In this document: one piece after another, positions 1 through 7,164 of the stretch
How positions within the stretch are numbered: the first letter of the stretch is position 1
Layout of the letters: each line of letters starts with the position of its first letter
Assembly: GCA_903941105.1 (NCBI GenBank)
Contig: CAJANL010000152.1
Location: forward strand, 1 to 64,000
Direction: 5' to 3'
DNA length: 64,000 nucleotides
DNA from: an uncultured Rhodospirillaceae bacterium
GTDB taxonomy: Bacteria > Pseudomonadota > Alphaproteobacteria > Rhodospirillales > Magnetospirillaceae
Notes under the pieces: generated by a model
What the model was told of the DNA's origin: nothing
The model's database searches: none
What the model saw: the letters and a program-made list of their open reading frames with translations, nothing else
Program-made: the position numbers and the translations under genes

Positions 1-141
1 CCGTCCGGCCTGAGCGTCACGTCGGCACCTCGATCACAACGCTCCGCAGCGGCTTGATCCGAGCGTTGGCCCGACGATTACATCGCTGCCCCTGCTGTCA
101 GCGCCCAACATCGCATGTCGCCTACTTATGACACAGTAAGA

Positions 142-864
142 CTAAGCCCGCTCCAGCACCACCAGCATCCGGAAGCCGAGCCAGCGGCCCAGCAGCGGCG
201 ACAGCACGTCGTCCAACGCCAGGACGAGATCGGCGACCCGCCCCGGAAGCAGGGTCCAGCGCTTGAACCCGCCCGACAGCGGGTAGGCGAGGATCGACAA
301 GAAGCGTTTCTCCACCATACGAAGGGCGGGAAAGCGCTCCCGGCAACGCGCCAAGTGACGGCCGAACAACAGGGTCGGCACCGCCTGGTTTGCGTCATAG
401 GGATCGGTCGAGCACTGCGCCGCCGCCCCCAGGGGATCGACTCCCAACCGCACCGATTCCTGATGGATGTAGTGATAGAACGGCCAGGACAGCGGGGTGA
501 TGGCCGGCTCCATCAGCACCAGCCGCCCGCCCGGCACCAGCACCCGCTCGGCCTCGGCCAGGAAGCGGGACGGGTGCGGCAGATGATGCAGCACGTCCAT
601 CAGCACGATGTTGTCGAAGCTGCCATCGGCAAACGGCAGGTCCTGGGCGTCGGCGACAAGGTCGAGCCAGGGCGCGGCCTGAATGTCGGTGGTCACGACG
701 TCGGGCAGGTAGTCCTTGAACGAACCGATGCCACCGCCCAGTTCCAGCGTGCGGCCCGGCCGGCAGGCCCTGGCCATGCGCTGGTGCAGGGAGCGGTAGA
801 TCAGCCTGAGACAGCGCTTCCTCGCCCAAACCTCGCGGTGCTCGGCAAGCGTGTCCTCGGCCAT
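142..864 (-). CDS. Class I SAM-dependent methyltransferase
   Basis: A 240-residue methyltransferase of the Methyltransf_11 type. The SAM-binding motif I is visible near residue 40 (LELGGGIGSF). A TTDIQ acidic strand and the FDNIVLMDVLHHLPHP segment of these enzymes follow. The C-terminal third is less conserved and rich in aromatic and hydrophobic residues. The ATG at 862-864 overlaps the stop of the upstream gene (TAATG), so the two are translationally coupled; the open frame continues upstream only inside that gene. The neighbour is a glycosyltransferase fusion, so a sugar or lipid-linked glycan substrate is likely. The actual methyl acceptor cannot be read from the sequence. Confidence 0.85.
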   Translation of the reverse strand: MAEDTLAEHREVWARKRCLRLIYRSLHQRMARACRPGRTLELGGGIGSFKDYLPDVVTTDIQAAPWLDLVADAQDLPFADGSFDNIVLMDVLHHLPHPSRFLAEAERVLVPGGRLVLMEPAITPLSWPFYHYIHQESVRLGVDPLGAAAQCSTDPYDANQAVPTLLFGRHLARCRERFPALRMVEKRFLSILAYPLSGGFKRWTLLPGRVADLVLALDDVLSPLLGRWLGFRMLVVLERA

Positions 865-2303
865 TACAGCGCCTTCAACTTGAAGAAGGCGAAGCGCACC
901 ATCTTGATTAGCATCCAGCCATGCACGAAGCGCGAGATTTGGGTGCTGCCATAGGTACGGCTGGCATAGCGCACCGGAATTTCGACGATCTTCAGGTTGA
1001 GCTTGGCGGCGCCGAAAATCAGGTCGAAATCGCCGAACGGGTCGAAATCGCCGAAATAGGCACGGTTGGCCACCACCTGATGATAGGCCGCCCGGCTCAG
1101 CACCTTGGTGCCGCACAGGGTATCGGTGAAGCGCTGGTTCAGCAGGTAGCTGAAGATGCGGGCGAAGGTCCAGTTGGCCAGGTAGTTGAGGAACTGCATG
1201 GCATCGCTCTCCATGGGATAGACCATGCGCGTGCCGTTGACGAATTCACCCTTGCCGCTGGCGATGGCGCGGTAGAATTTGGGAATGTCCTCGGGCCGCA
1301 CCGTCAGGTCGGCATCCAGGATCATCAGGATGTCGCCGCGGGCATTGTCGAAGCCCTTCCACACCGCATCGGCCTTGCCCTTGCCGTCCTGCTGGAAGCA
1401 CTTGATGTCGTACTGGGGATAGGCGTCGCGCACCCGCAGGCACTCGTCCCAGGTGCCGTCCTGGCTGTGGCCCTCGACATAGATGATCTCGATGTCGTCG
1501 CAAAAGCGTGGCAGGCGCTTCACCGCATCCTCGATGTTGCCGCGCTCGTTGCGGCACGGCACCACCACCGACACCGAGGGCGGCTTGGCCGGCACCGGCG
1601 GCCGGGGGCGGGCCACCACATAGTTGCGCAGGCAGGCCTGGCGGATGATGGGCAGCGGCGCGATGAAGCGGTTGACCAGACGGCCCAGGCCCAACAGGTG
1701 GAACGGCAGCAGTTGCCGCCATTCCCGCTTCACCGGCTCGAAGTCCGCCAGGCTGAGCAGGGCGCCGATGTCACCGGGCGACAACCAGTTGAGCTCCGGC
1801 TGCGGCTGCTTCAATCCCAGCCGCTCGGCGATCTTGAGCCCGGGCTCCCACAGGTGGCTGTAATAGCCGATGACCACTCGGGTCTCGGGGGTGCAAAGCC
1901 GATGCAGCCGCCGCAGCATCTCCTCGCAATCGTCGAGAAACCCGATGGTGTCGGACAGCACGATGACGTCGAAGGGACCACCGAGGGCGGCGAGGATGGC
2001 GTCGTCCTCCACGTCGCCCACCACGAATTCCAGCCCGGGGTGGCGCTGGCCGGCCAATTCGATCACGCGCGGGCTGAGATCGACGCCGACGCCGCGCGAC
2101 GGCTTCAGTGCCGCCAGCAGGTCACCGTTGCCGCAGCCCAGGTCGAGCACGCGGAGGCCCTCCGGCACCAGGAAGCGCATGTAGCGGTGATCATCGTCGT
2201 GGTAGGCGCGGTGACGCTCGATCCAGTCGGCCCGCCGGTCGGCCTGCTGCTCGGCCTGCTGCAGGATGGCGGTCTTGCGAGGCGAAAGGGTGCTTTCCGA
2301 CAT
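864..2303 (-). CDS. Methyltransferase-GT2 glycosyltransferase fusion
   Basis: A 479-residue two-domain protein. Residues 1 to about 230 are a class I methyltransferase: LDLGCGNGDLL is motif I, near residue 55. From about residue 243 a family 2 glycosyltransferase begins (SVSVVVPCRNERGNIE), followed by the DAD metal-binding motif in ILDADLTV and a hydrophobic C terminus. The GT2 half resembles the DPM1/polyprenyl-phosphate glycosyltransferase subgroup, which usually lacks a methyltransferase. It sits in a minus-strand unit with a second methyltransferase downstream and a YfhO-like membrane protein 40 bp upstream, a set suited to making or modifying a lipid-linked sugar. Both domains look complete. 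Sugar donor and methyl target are unknown. Confidence 0.87.
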   Translation of the reverse strand: MSESTLSPRKTAILQQAEQQADRRADWIERHRAYHDDDHRYMRFLVPEGLRVLDLGCGNGDLLAALKPSRGVGVDLSPRVIELAGQRHPGLEFVVGDVEDDAILAALGGPFDVIVLSDTIGFLDDCEEMLRRLHRLCTPETRVVIGYYSHLWEPGLKIAERLGLKQPQPELNWLSPGDIGALLSLADFEPVKREWRQLLPFHLLGLGRLVNRFIAPLPIIRQACLRNYVVARPRPPVPAKPPSVSVVVPCRNERGNIEDAVKRLPRFCDDIEIIYVEGHSQDGTWDECLRVRDAYPQYDIKCFQQDGKGKADAVWKGFDNARGDILMILDADLTVRPEDIPKFYRAIASGKGEFVNGTRMVYPMESDAMQFLNYLANWTFARIFSYLLNQRFTDTLCGTKVLSRAAYHQVVANRAYFGDFDPFGDFDLIFGAAKLNLKIVEIPVRYASRTYGSTQISRFVHGWMLIKMVRFAFFKLKAL

Positions 2304-2343
2304 AGACGTCTATCCCTGGCGATGGCGACGCGCATATAGCACG

Positions 2344-4428
2344 TTATTTCCGTTGGGAGTAGGGCGGCACATAGCGGAAGGCCACCCGATGCGACCCCGG
2401 CGGCACCACCACGCCCCAGAAGGCATGGTCGGCTGGCAGCAACCGGGCCGGCTGCCCATCGATGGTGACGCGCCAGTAGGGCGAAAAGGCGTTGCTTGCC
2501 ACCAGAAAGCCCTCGCCGTCGCCCTCGGTGCCGACATCGATGGCATCGGCCCCGTAGCGTTCGAGCGTCACCCGCAGCGCCGCGAAGCGCTGTCCATGGG
2601 CAATGCCATCGGCCGCCGCCGCTTCCAGCACCGCCATGGACCGCAACGCTTCGGCATCGGCCGCCGCCACCGCCCGCAGCACCGCGTCGCCGTCCTTCTC
2701 CACCCGCACCTCACCCACCGCGAAGAAGCGCGGCAGCACCCGCGTGTTGCGGTAGAGGAACAGGTGGCTGCGGCCGGCAAGGTTGGCGGTGAAATTGACC
2801 GTGATCTTCTCGCGCTCCGACAGGCCGCTCCACGCGGCAGGCGCGGCGCGCTCCTCCACCAGGGAAGAATCGAGCAGCCGATCGCGCGACACCACATAGG
2901 CGACATTGGCCAGCGACAGCATGTTGAGGCGATAGGACTCGCCCAGGGTACGTTGGGGCAGGTGGTCGTCGGCGGTAAGGAAGACGCGGTCGCCACGGAA
3001 ATAGGGCGGTGAAACGGCGCCCTTGCGGTCGACATGGTCGAGCGGCAGCGCCGCCGCCCGCGGCTCCGACATCTTGGCCCAGTAGTCATAGGTGCGGCGC
3101 AGGAACAGCGGCTGATAGCCGCCGAGCGTCTCGATGCCGTAGGCGTGCAGGAAGGTGGTGTAGACCTGGAACATCTCCGCCCGCAGCGGCTCATTCGCCG
3201 CCGCCATGCGGCCGGCCAGGTCGCGCAGCACCGGACTTTCGAAATTGGCGACGTAATTGCCCTGGCTGAACCATTCGCGCAGCGCGGCATATTTCAGCGT
3301 CAGGTCATCGGCGATCGCCGCCAGTGCCACCACGGCGATGGCGGCGTGGCGCAGCCGGCGCGGGCGCTCGGCCATCAGCCGCTGCAGCGCCAGCGCGCCC
3401 AGGAACGGCAACGCCACCGTGGTGAGCACCATGAAGCGGCGGAGCTGGTAGCCGTAAAGCTGCGGTAGCCGGTCCAGGATCATCACCTGCACCGCCGTCG
3501 CGGCAATCGGCAGGAGAATGCCGGCCGCCACCATCAGCACCAGCCCGACGATGGCCCGGTTGCGCCACGCCCCGGTCCACAGGCCGAGCAGGGTGACGAT
3601 ACTCGCCGCCCGATGGCTCCAGTTATCCCAAAGCGGCGAGCCTTCGAACAGCATCTCGCGGACGATGTCGGCGACACGGGGCTGCGACCGCACCAGCGAG
3701 GCATGCGACAGCTGCGCCATGTCGACGAAGGCGGCGATCTCGCCAAGGCGGGGCACCAGCAACAGCGCACTCATACCGGCCGCCGCCAGCAGTGCCCACG
3801 GGCGGCGACGCTCCACCACCACGAACCAGGACAACAACACCAGGCTGGGAAAGGGGAACAGCCGCGACAGATAGGCGATATCGCCGACAAACAGCACCGC
3901 CGCGATGGCCGCCAGCCAGCGCGGCGCGGAGCTCGGCCGGTCCAGCGCCCACCCCGTCAGGGCGATCAGCGCCGGCAGCCAGCACAGGACATTGACGATC
4001 TGATTGGCGCCCTGAAAGGCGGTGAAGAGCAGCGCCGCCACCATGGCCGGGGCATGTTCCAGCTTCAGCGCGCGCCGCCCCAGGGCATAGGAGCCCAACA
4101 CGGCCGGCGCGATGGCGGCCAACACCAGAAGTTGCCCGGCCAGCCAGCCCGGCAACAGACGGAACAGCCACAGGTTGACCGGGGTATGGGCGCCCTGGGT
4201 CAGGCCGTCGCTGCCGGCGGCGGAAAAGCGATCGAGCAGGGTTCCCGCCGGCTCCAGCGCGGCGCTGATGAACCACGGCTGAAAGATCTCGGCATTGTCG
4301 CCGGTCAGCAGGACCGAGTACTTGCCCAAGGCCACATGCTCGCCGGCCAGAAATACCACCAGCGCCGCCAGCGCCACGGCCGGCGAACGGGTCAGTCCCT
4401 GCCATCCGACGGAGCGCTCGACGGCCAT
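2344..4428 (-). CDS. YfhO-like polytopic membrane protein
   Basis: A 694-residue integral membrane protein. Many hydrophobic segments fill the first 400 residues, starting with one at about residues 17-33, and a large non-membrane C-terminal part follows. The end (SNAFSPYWRVTIDGQ, then a VPPGSHRVAFRY strand) is the beta-rich tail typical of the YfhO family, whose members are thought to be GT-C-like glycosyltransferases using polyprenyl-linked sugars. The start at 4428 has a GGAG ribosome site about 8 bases upstream. The gene is divergent from the regulator at 4544 and leads a minus-strand unit with a GT2 fusion, so transfer of a lipid-linked sugar outside the membrane is the simplest role. 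The specific reaction is inference. Confidence 0.75.
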   Translation of the reverse strand: MAVERSVGWQGLTRSPAVALAALVVFLAGEHVALGKYSVLLTGDNAEIFQPWFISAALEPAGTLLDRFSAAGSDGLTQGAHTPVNLWLFRLLPGWLAGQLLVLAAIAPAVLGSYALGRRALKLEHAPAMVAALLFTAFQGANQIVNVLCWLPALIALTGWALDRPSSAPRWLAAIAAVLFVGDIAYLSRLFPFPSLVLLSWFVVVERRRPWALLAAAGMSALLLVPRLGEIAAFVDMAQLSHASLVRSQPRVADIVREMLFEGSPLWDNWSHRAASIVTLLGLWTGAWRNRAIVGLVLMVAAGILLPIAATAVQVMILDRLPQLYGYQLRRFMVLTTVALPFLGALALQRLMAERPRRLRHAAIAVVALAAIADDLTLKYAALREWFSQGNYVANFESPVLRDLAGRMAAANEPLRAEMFQVYTTFLHAYGIETLGGYQPLFLRRTYDYWAKMSEPRAAALPLDHVDRKGAVSPPYFRGDRVFLTADDHLPQRTLGESYRLNMLSLANVAYVVSRDRLLDSSLVEERAAPAAWSGLSEREKITVNFTANLAGRSHLFLYRNTRVLPRFFAVGEVRVEKDGDAVLRAVAAADAEALRSMAVLEAAAADGIAHGQRFAALRVTLERYGADAIDVGTEGDGEGFLVASNAFSPYWRVTIDGQPARLLPADHAFWGVVVPPGSHRVAFRYVPPYSQRK

Positions 4429-4507
4429 ATGGCGGATCTCCTGGTTGGGACGCCGGCACGATAGCCGCCACCGCCGGGGACGTCTACCCCGGCCGGACGT
4501 GACGCGT

Positions 4508-4534
4508 TTGACAATCGGTATACCTCGGGATAAT
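4508..4534 (+). promoter_or_regulatory. Candidate promoter with palindromic operator, near-leaderless
   Basis: A perfect TTGACA (4508-4513) is followed 15 bp later by GATAAT (4529-4534), five of six matches to a -10 box. The spacer holds the perfect 8-bp palindrome GGTATACC (4517-4524), a plausible operator for the regulator encoded next. Transcription would start about 4540, only a few bases before the ATG at 4544, and no Shine-Dalgarno sequence precedes that ATG, so the message would be nearly leaderless. This is the best-looking promoter in front of the 50-kb plus-strand gene block. It is read by eye only. Confidence 0.55.
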
Positions 4535-4543
4535 GTTCACGCC

Positions 4544-5242
4544 ATGAACGCCAGCGTCGAGCTATCCGCAAAGGGGAAGGGCGGCACCGCCCGCGACGGT
4601 CAGGTCCGCGAGACTGCCGACAGTCCCGAGATCATGCTCGGCCTGCTGAACGCCATCGCCGAGTCGGGGGATCGTTCGCAGCGCAGCCTGTCGGCCCAGT
4701 TGGGCGTCGCGCTGGGGCTGGCCAACGCCTATCTGGCGCGCTGCGTCAAGAAGGGGCTGATCAAGATCAGCCAGGTGCCGCCCAACCGCTATGCCTATTA
4801 CCTGACGCCGCAGGGCTTTCGCGAAAAGAGCCGGCTGACCAGCGAGTACCTGTCGCAGTCCTTCAACCTGTTCCGCCTCGCCCGCCACCAGTTCTCCGAC
4901 CTGCTGGGCGACTGTCAGCACCGCGGCTGGGGCCGGGTGGCGCTGTGGGGGGTGGGCGACGTGGCCGAGGTGGCGCTGCTGTGCCTGCTCGACCATCCCG
5001 TCACGGTGGTGGGGCTGGTGGACCCGTCGGGCACCCACACCCTGTTCCGCGGCTACCCGGTGGCGGCCGATCTCACCGGGCTGCCGGCGGCAGACGCGGT
5101 GCTGCTGACCGATCTCGACGACCCGCAGGGCAGCTACGACCGCCTGCTGGCGCTGCTGCCCGAAGAGCGCGTGCTGGCCCCCAAGGTGCTGGCGGTGACG
5201 CGCCGCCCGCCCGAGCCGAAGTCCGTGGAGGCCGGGGCATGA
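4544..5242 (+). CDS. EPS-associated MarR-type regulator with C-terminal Rossmann-like domain
   Basis: A 232-residue protein. Residues about 25-95 form a winged helix of the EPS-associated MarR family, with 'ERSQRSLSAQLG'-like helix-turn-helix spacing and the wing PPNRYAYYLTPQGF. Residues about 125-215 look like a nucleotide-binding Rossmann fold (RVALWGVGDVAEVALL, then VVGLVDP), similar to the N-terminal domain of NeuD/PglD sugar acyltransferases. A metabolite-sensing role is therefore possible. Family members usually end soon after the winged helix, so the extra domain is notable. ATG 4544 is chosen because the frame upstream runs into the promoter and the divergent gene. It overlaps the NusG-like gene by 4 bp (ATGA) and heads the big operon, which makes it the obvious local regulator. 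Confidence 0.8.
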   Translation: MNASVELSAKGKGGTARDGQVRETADSPEIMLGLLNAIAESGDRSQRSLSAQLGVALGLANAYLARCVKKGLIKISQVPPNRYAYYLTPQGFREKSRLTSEYLSQSFNLFRLARHQFSDLLGDCQHRGWGRVALWGVGDVAEVALLCLLDHPVTVVGLVDPSGTHTLFRGYPVAADLTGLPAADAVLLTDLDDPQGSYDRLLALLPEERVLAPKVLAVTRRPPEPKSVEAGA

Positions 5243-5748
5243 GCGAGCCCGTTACCCGCTGGTACGTGGTGCATACCCGCCCCAACGGCGAGGAGACGGC
5301 GCTGCGCAACCTGGAGCGCCAGGGCTTCATCGCCTATCTACCGCGCGGCCAGCGCCGGGTCAGCCATGCCCGCCGCAGCCGGACGGTGCTGCGGCCGTTC
5401 TTCCCGCGTTACCTGTTCGTCGGCCTCGACCTCGATGCCGAGCGCTGGCAGGCCATCCGCTCCACCTTCGGCGTCAGCGGCCTGATCGGCGACGGCGACC
5501 GGCCGCTGCCGGTGCCGGCCGGCGTCGTCGAGGACATCCGGTCCCGCGAGGACGACACCGGCGCCGTCACCCATGCCGAGCCGCCGCCCTTCGCGCTGGG
5601 CGAGCGGGTCCAGGTGCTGGACGGCCCGCTGCGCGACTCGTGGGGGCTGTTCGCCGGGGTGGGCGAGAATGAACGGATCCATGTCCTGCTGCAACTGATG
5701 GGCCGCCCCCTGCGGGTGACCCTGCCGCGCGAGGCGGTCGCCGGCTAG
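5239..5748 (+). CDS. NusG/RfaH-family transcription antitermination protein
   Basis: A 169-residue NusG paralogue. The N-terminal NGN domain is clear (WYVVHTRPNGEETALRNL, then FFPRYLFVGLDL). A short linker follows, then a C-terminal KOW domain from about residue 110 (FALGERVQVLDGPLRDSWGLF). The housekeeping nusG normally lies next to secE and ribosomal protein genes. This copy sits directly before a huge polysaccharide operon, the position typical of specialised paralogues such as RfaH, LoaP and UpxY. Known members load on RNA polymerase at a leader element and suppress Rho-dependent termination in long operons. An ops-like sequence lies 53 bp after its stop. The start overlaps the regulator's stop (ATGA). 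Confidence 0.88.
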   Translation: MSEPVTRWYVVHTRPNGEETALRNLERQGFIAYLPRGQRRVSHARRSRTVLRPFFPRYLFVGLDLDAERWQAIRSTFGVSGLIGDGDRPLPVPAGVVEDIRSREDDTGAVTHAEPPPFALGERVQVLDGPLRDSWGLFAGVGENERIHVLLQLMGRPLRVTLPREAVAG

Positions 5749-5779
5749 ACGGCGACGGGATTCATGGACGTTGCGACCG

Positions 5780-5828
5780 GGGGACACGAGTCACCCGGAG
5801 TGCGGTAGCCTTTGCCTGTGGAGTCCCC
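5780..5828 (+). promoter_or_regulatory. Leader inverted repeat closing on the dehydratase ribosome site
   Basis: The 80-bp leader between the NusG-like gene and the first biosynthetic gene contains a perfect 6-bp inverted repeat, GGGGAC (5780-5785) and GTCCCC (5823-5828), separated by 37 bases. The ops-like element lies in the loop. The right arm lies between the Shine-Dalgarno GGAG (5820-5823) and the TTG start at 5829, so pairing could limit translation of the first gene. The stem is short, and the folding is inferred, not computed. Confidence 0.4.
5801..5812 (+). promoter_or_regulatory. ops-like antiterminator recruitment element
   Basis: TGCGGTAGCCTT carries the octamer GCGGTAGC, the core of the ops element (consensus GGCGGTAGNNTG) that recruits RfaH to RNA polymerase in enterobacteria. 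It agrees with the consensus except at its first and last base. Its place, between a NusG-paralogue gene and the first gene of a very long glycan operon, is exactly where a functional ops site would be expected. The octamer also occurs by chance inside genes in this GC-rich window, so position is the main argument. Confidence 0.5.
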
Positions 5829-7034
5829 TTGAGCGGCCATTTCGATACCTCCGACGCCCTGCTCGCCCGCATCCTCGGGCGGCGGCGTTCGCTGTTCGCC
5901 GACGACGTCGAGGCCAACGAAGCGGCGCTGGCCGAGGCCATCGGCGGGGCGCGGCTGCTGGTGGTGGGGGCGGCCGGCTCCATCGGCGGCGCCTTCGTGC
6001 GACAGGTGGCACGCTATCGCCCGCGCGCCCTGCATCTGGTGGACATCAACGAGAACACCCTGGTGGAGGTGGTGCGCGATCTGCGCTCGTCGCGGCTGGC
6101 GCTGCCCGACGATTTCCGCTCCCTCAGCATCGACTTCGGCTCGGCGGAATTCGGCGGCGCGGTGCGGGCACTCGGCCCCTATGACGCCTTCGTCAACTTC
6201 TCGGCCATGAAGCATGTGCGCTCCGAGCGCGACGTCTTCAGCCTGATGCGGATGATCGAGGTCAACATCCGCGCCCTGGCCGACTGGCTGGCCTCGCCGC
6301 CGGCCGCCTCGCTGTCGCGGGCGTTCTCGGTCTCCACCGACAAGTCGGTGCGGCCGGTCAACCTGATGGGCGCCACCAAGAACCTGATGGAGCAGGCGCT
6401 GTTCGGCCATGGCGCGCGGCTGTCCGCCACCTCGGCCCGCTTCGCCAATGTCGCCTTCTCGGCCGGCAGCCTGCTGGAAGGCTTCGAGCTGCGCCTGGCC
6501 AAGCGCCAGCCCATCGCCGCCCCCATGGACGTGAAGCGCTATTTCATCAGCCACGAGGAGGCCGGGCAGCTATGCCTGCTGGGTTGCTTCCTCGGCCGCA
6601 GCGGCGAGGTGGTGTTCCCCAGGATGACGCCGGCCGACGACCTGATGGGCTTCGCCGACATCGCCACCGCCTTCCTGCACCACCACGGGCTGGAGCCGCT
6701 GCCCTGCGGCTCGGAGGACGAGGCACGCGCCATCACCGACATTCCCGCCGGCCGCTGGCCGTGCTTCTTCTCGCGCTCCGACACCACCGGCGAGAAGTCG
6801 TTCGAGGAATTCCACCGTCCGACCGACGTGCTGGACACCGCCCGCTACCGCGAGGTGGCGGTGGTGCGTGAGGCGGCGCCCGATCCCGCCGTGCTGGCGG
6901 GCTTCCTCGACACCATCCGGGCCTTGCGCGGGCGGGCGGAATGGCATAAGGCCGAGGTGGTGGACGCCATCCGTGCCGCGGTGCCGGAACTCGACCACGT
7001 CGAGCTCGACCGCAGCCTGGACCAGAAGATGTGA
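5829..7034 (+). CDS. legB: NDP-GlcNAc 4,6-dehydratase (legionaminate route)
   Basis: A 401-residue nucleotide-sugar dehydratase of the CapD/FlaA1 type. It has a Rossmann GAAGSIG near residue 42, the FSAMKHVRSERD segment, and STDKSVRPVNLMGATK, where MxxxK replaces the usual YxxxK dyad as in this family. It would convert NDP-GlcNAc to the 4-keto-6-deoxy sugar, the first committed step toward legionaminic- or pseudaminic-type acids. The matching aminotransferase, epimerase and synthase follow. Translation starts at TTG 5829 with GGAG five bases upstream; the next in-frame ATG lies more than 100 residues inside. UDP- versus GDP-sugar use is undecided; the PtmE-like gene nearby favours GDP. Confidence 0.85.
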   Translation: MSGHFDTSDALLARILGRRRSLFADDVEANEAALAEAIGGARLLVVGAAGSIGGAFVRQVARYRPRALHLVDINENTLVEVVRDLRSSRLALPDDFRSLSIDFGSAEFGGAVRALGPYDAFVNFSAMKHVRSERDVFSLMRMIEVNIRALADWLASPPAASLSRAFSVSTDKSVRPVNLMGATKNLMEQALFGHGARLSATSARFANVAFSAGSLLEGFELRLAKRQPIAAPMDVKRYFISHEEAGQLCLLGCFLGRSGEVVFPRMTPADDLMGFADIATAFLHHHGLEPLPCGSEDEARAITDIPAGRWPCFFSRSDTTGEKSFEEFHRPTDVLDTARYREVAVVREAAPDPAVLAGFLDTIRALRGRAEWHKAEVVDAIRAAVPELDHVELDRSLDQKM

Positions 7035-7100
7035 CGCCGGTGGAACCGATGCGGGCGCGACGCCAGCTCTCCGGGCCGCCCCCCTCCAGCCGCCATTGCG

Positions 7101-7149
7101 GCGGCGGCCAAGCGAGCGAATGCGAGCGCCCGGCGAGGGGAAAAATGAC
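7101..7149 (+). repeat. Intergenic repeat, copy C
   Basis: The 130-bp gap before the aminotransferase ends in GCCCGGC (7128-7134), GAGGGG (7135-7140) and ATGAC (7145-7149). The same three blocks in the same order end the two other repeat copies in this window (at 14304 and 56414). The block upstream is GC-rich with AGCGAGCGAATGCGAG-type wording. Here the ATG opens only a 7-codon frame whose TGA overlaps the GTG start at 7165. Confidence 0.45.
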
Positions 7150-7164
7150 TGTGAGGAGGATGCC

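Noticed and set aside
1-141. Possible gene fragment at the left edge
   Set aside because: No frame in these 141 bases shows family motifs or coupling to the neighbouring stop; treated as intergenic.
6844-6851. Reverse-strand copy of the ops core octamer
   Set aside because: It lies inside the dehydratase gene and arises from the codons for Arg-Tyr-Arg. Similar chance copies occur elsewhere, for example across 62698-62705. Only the leader copy has meaningful position.
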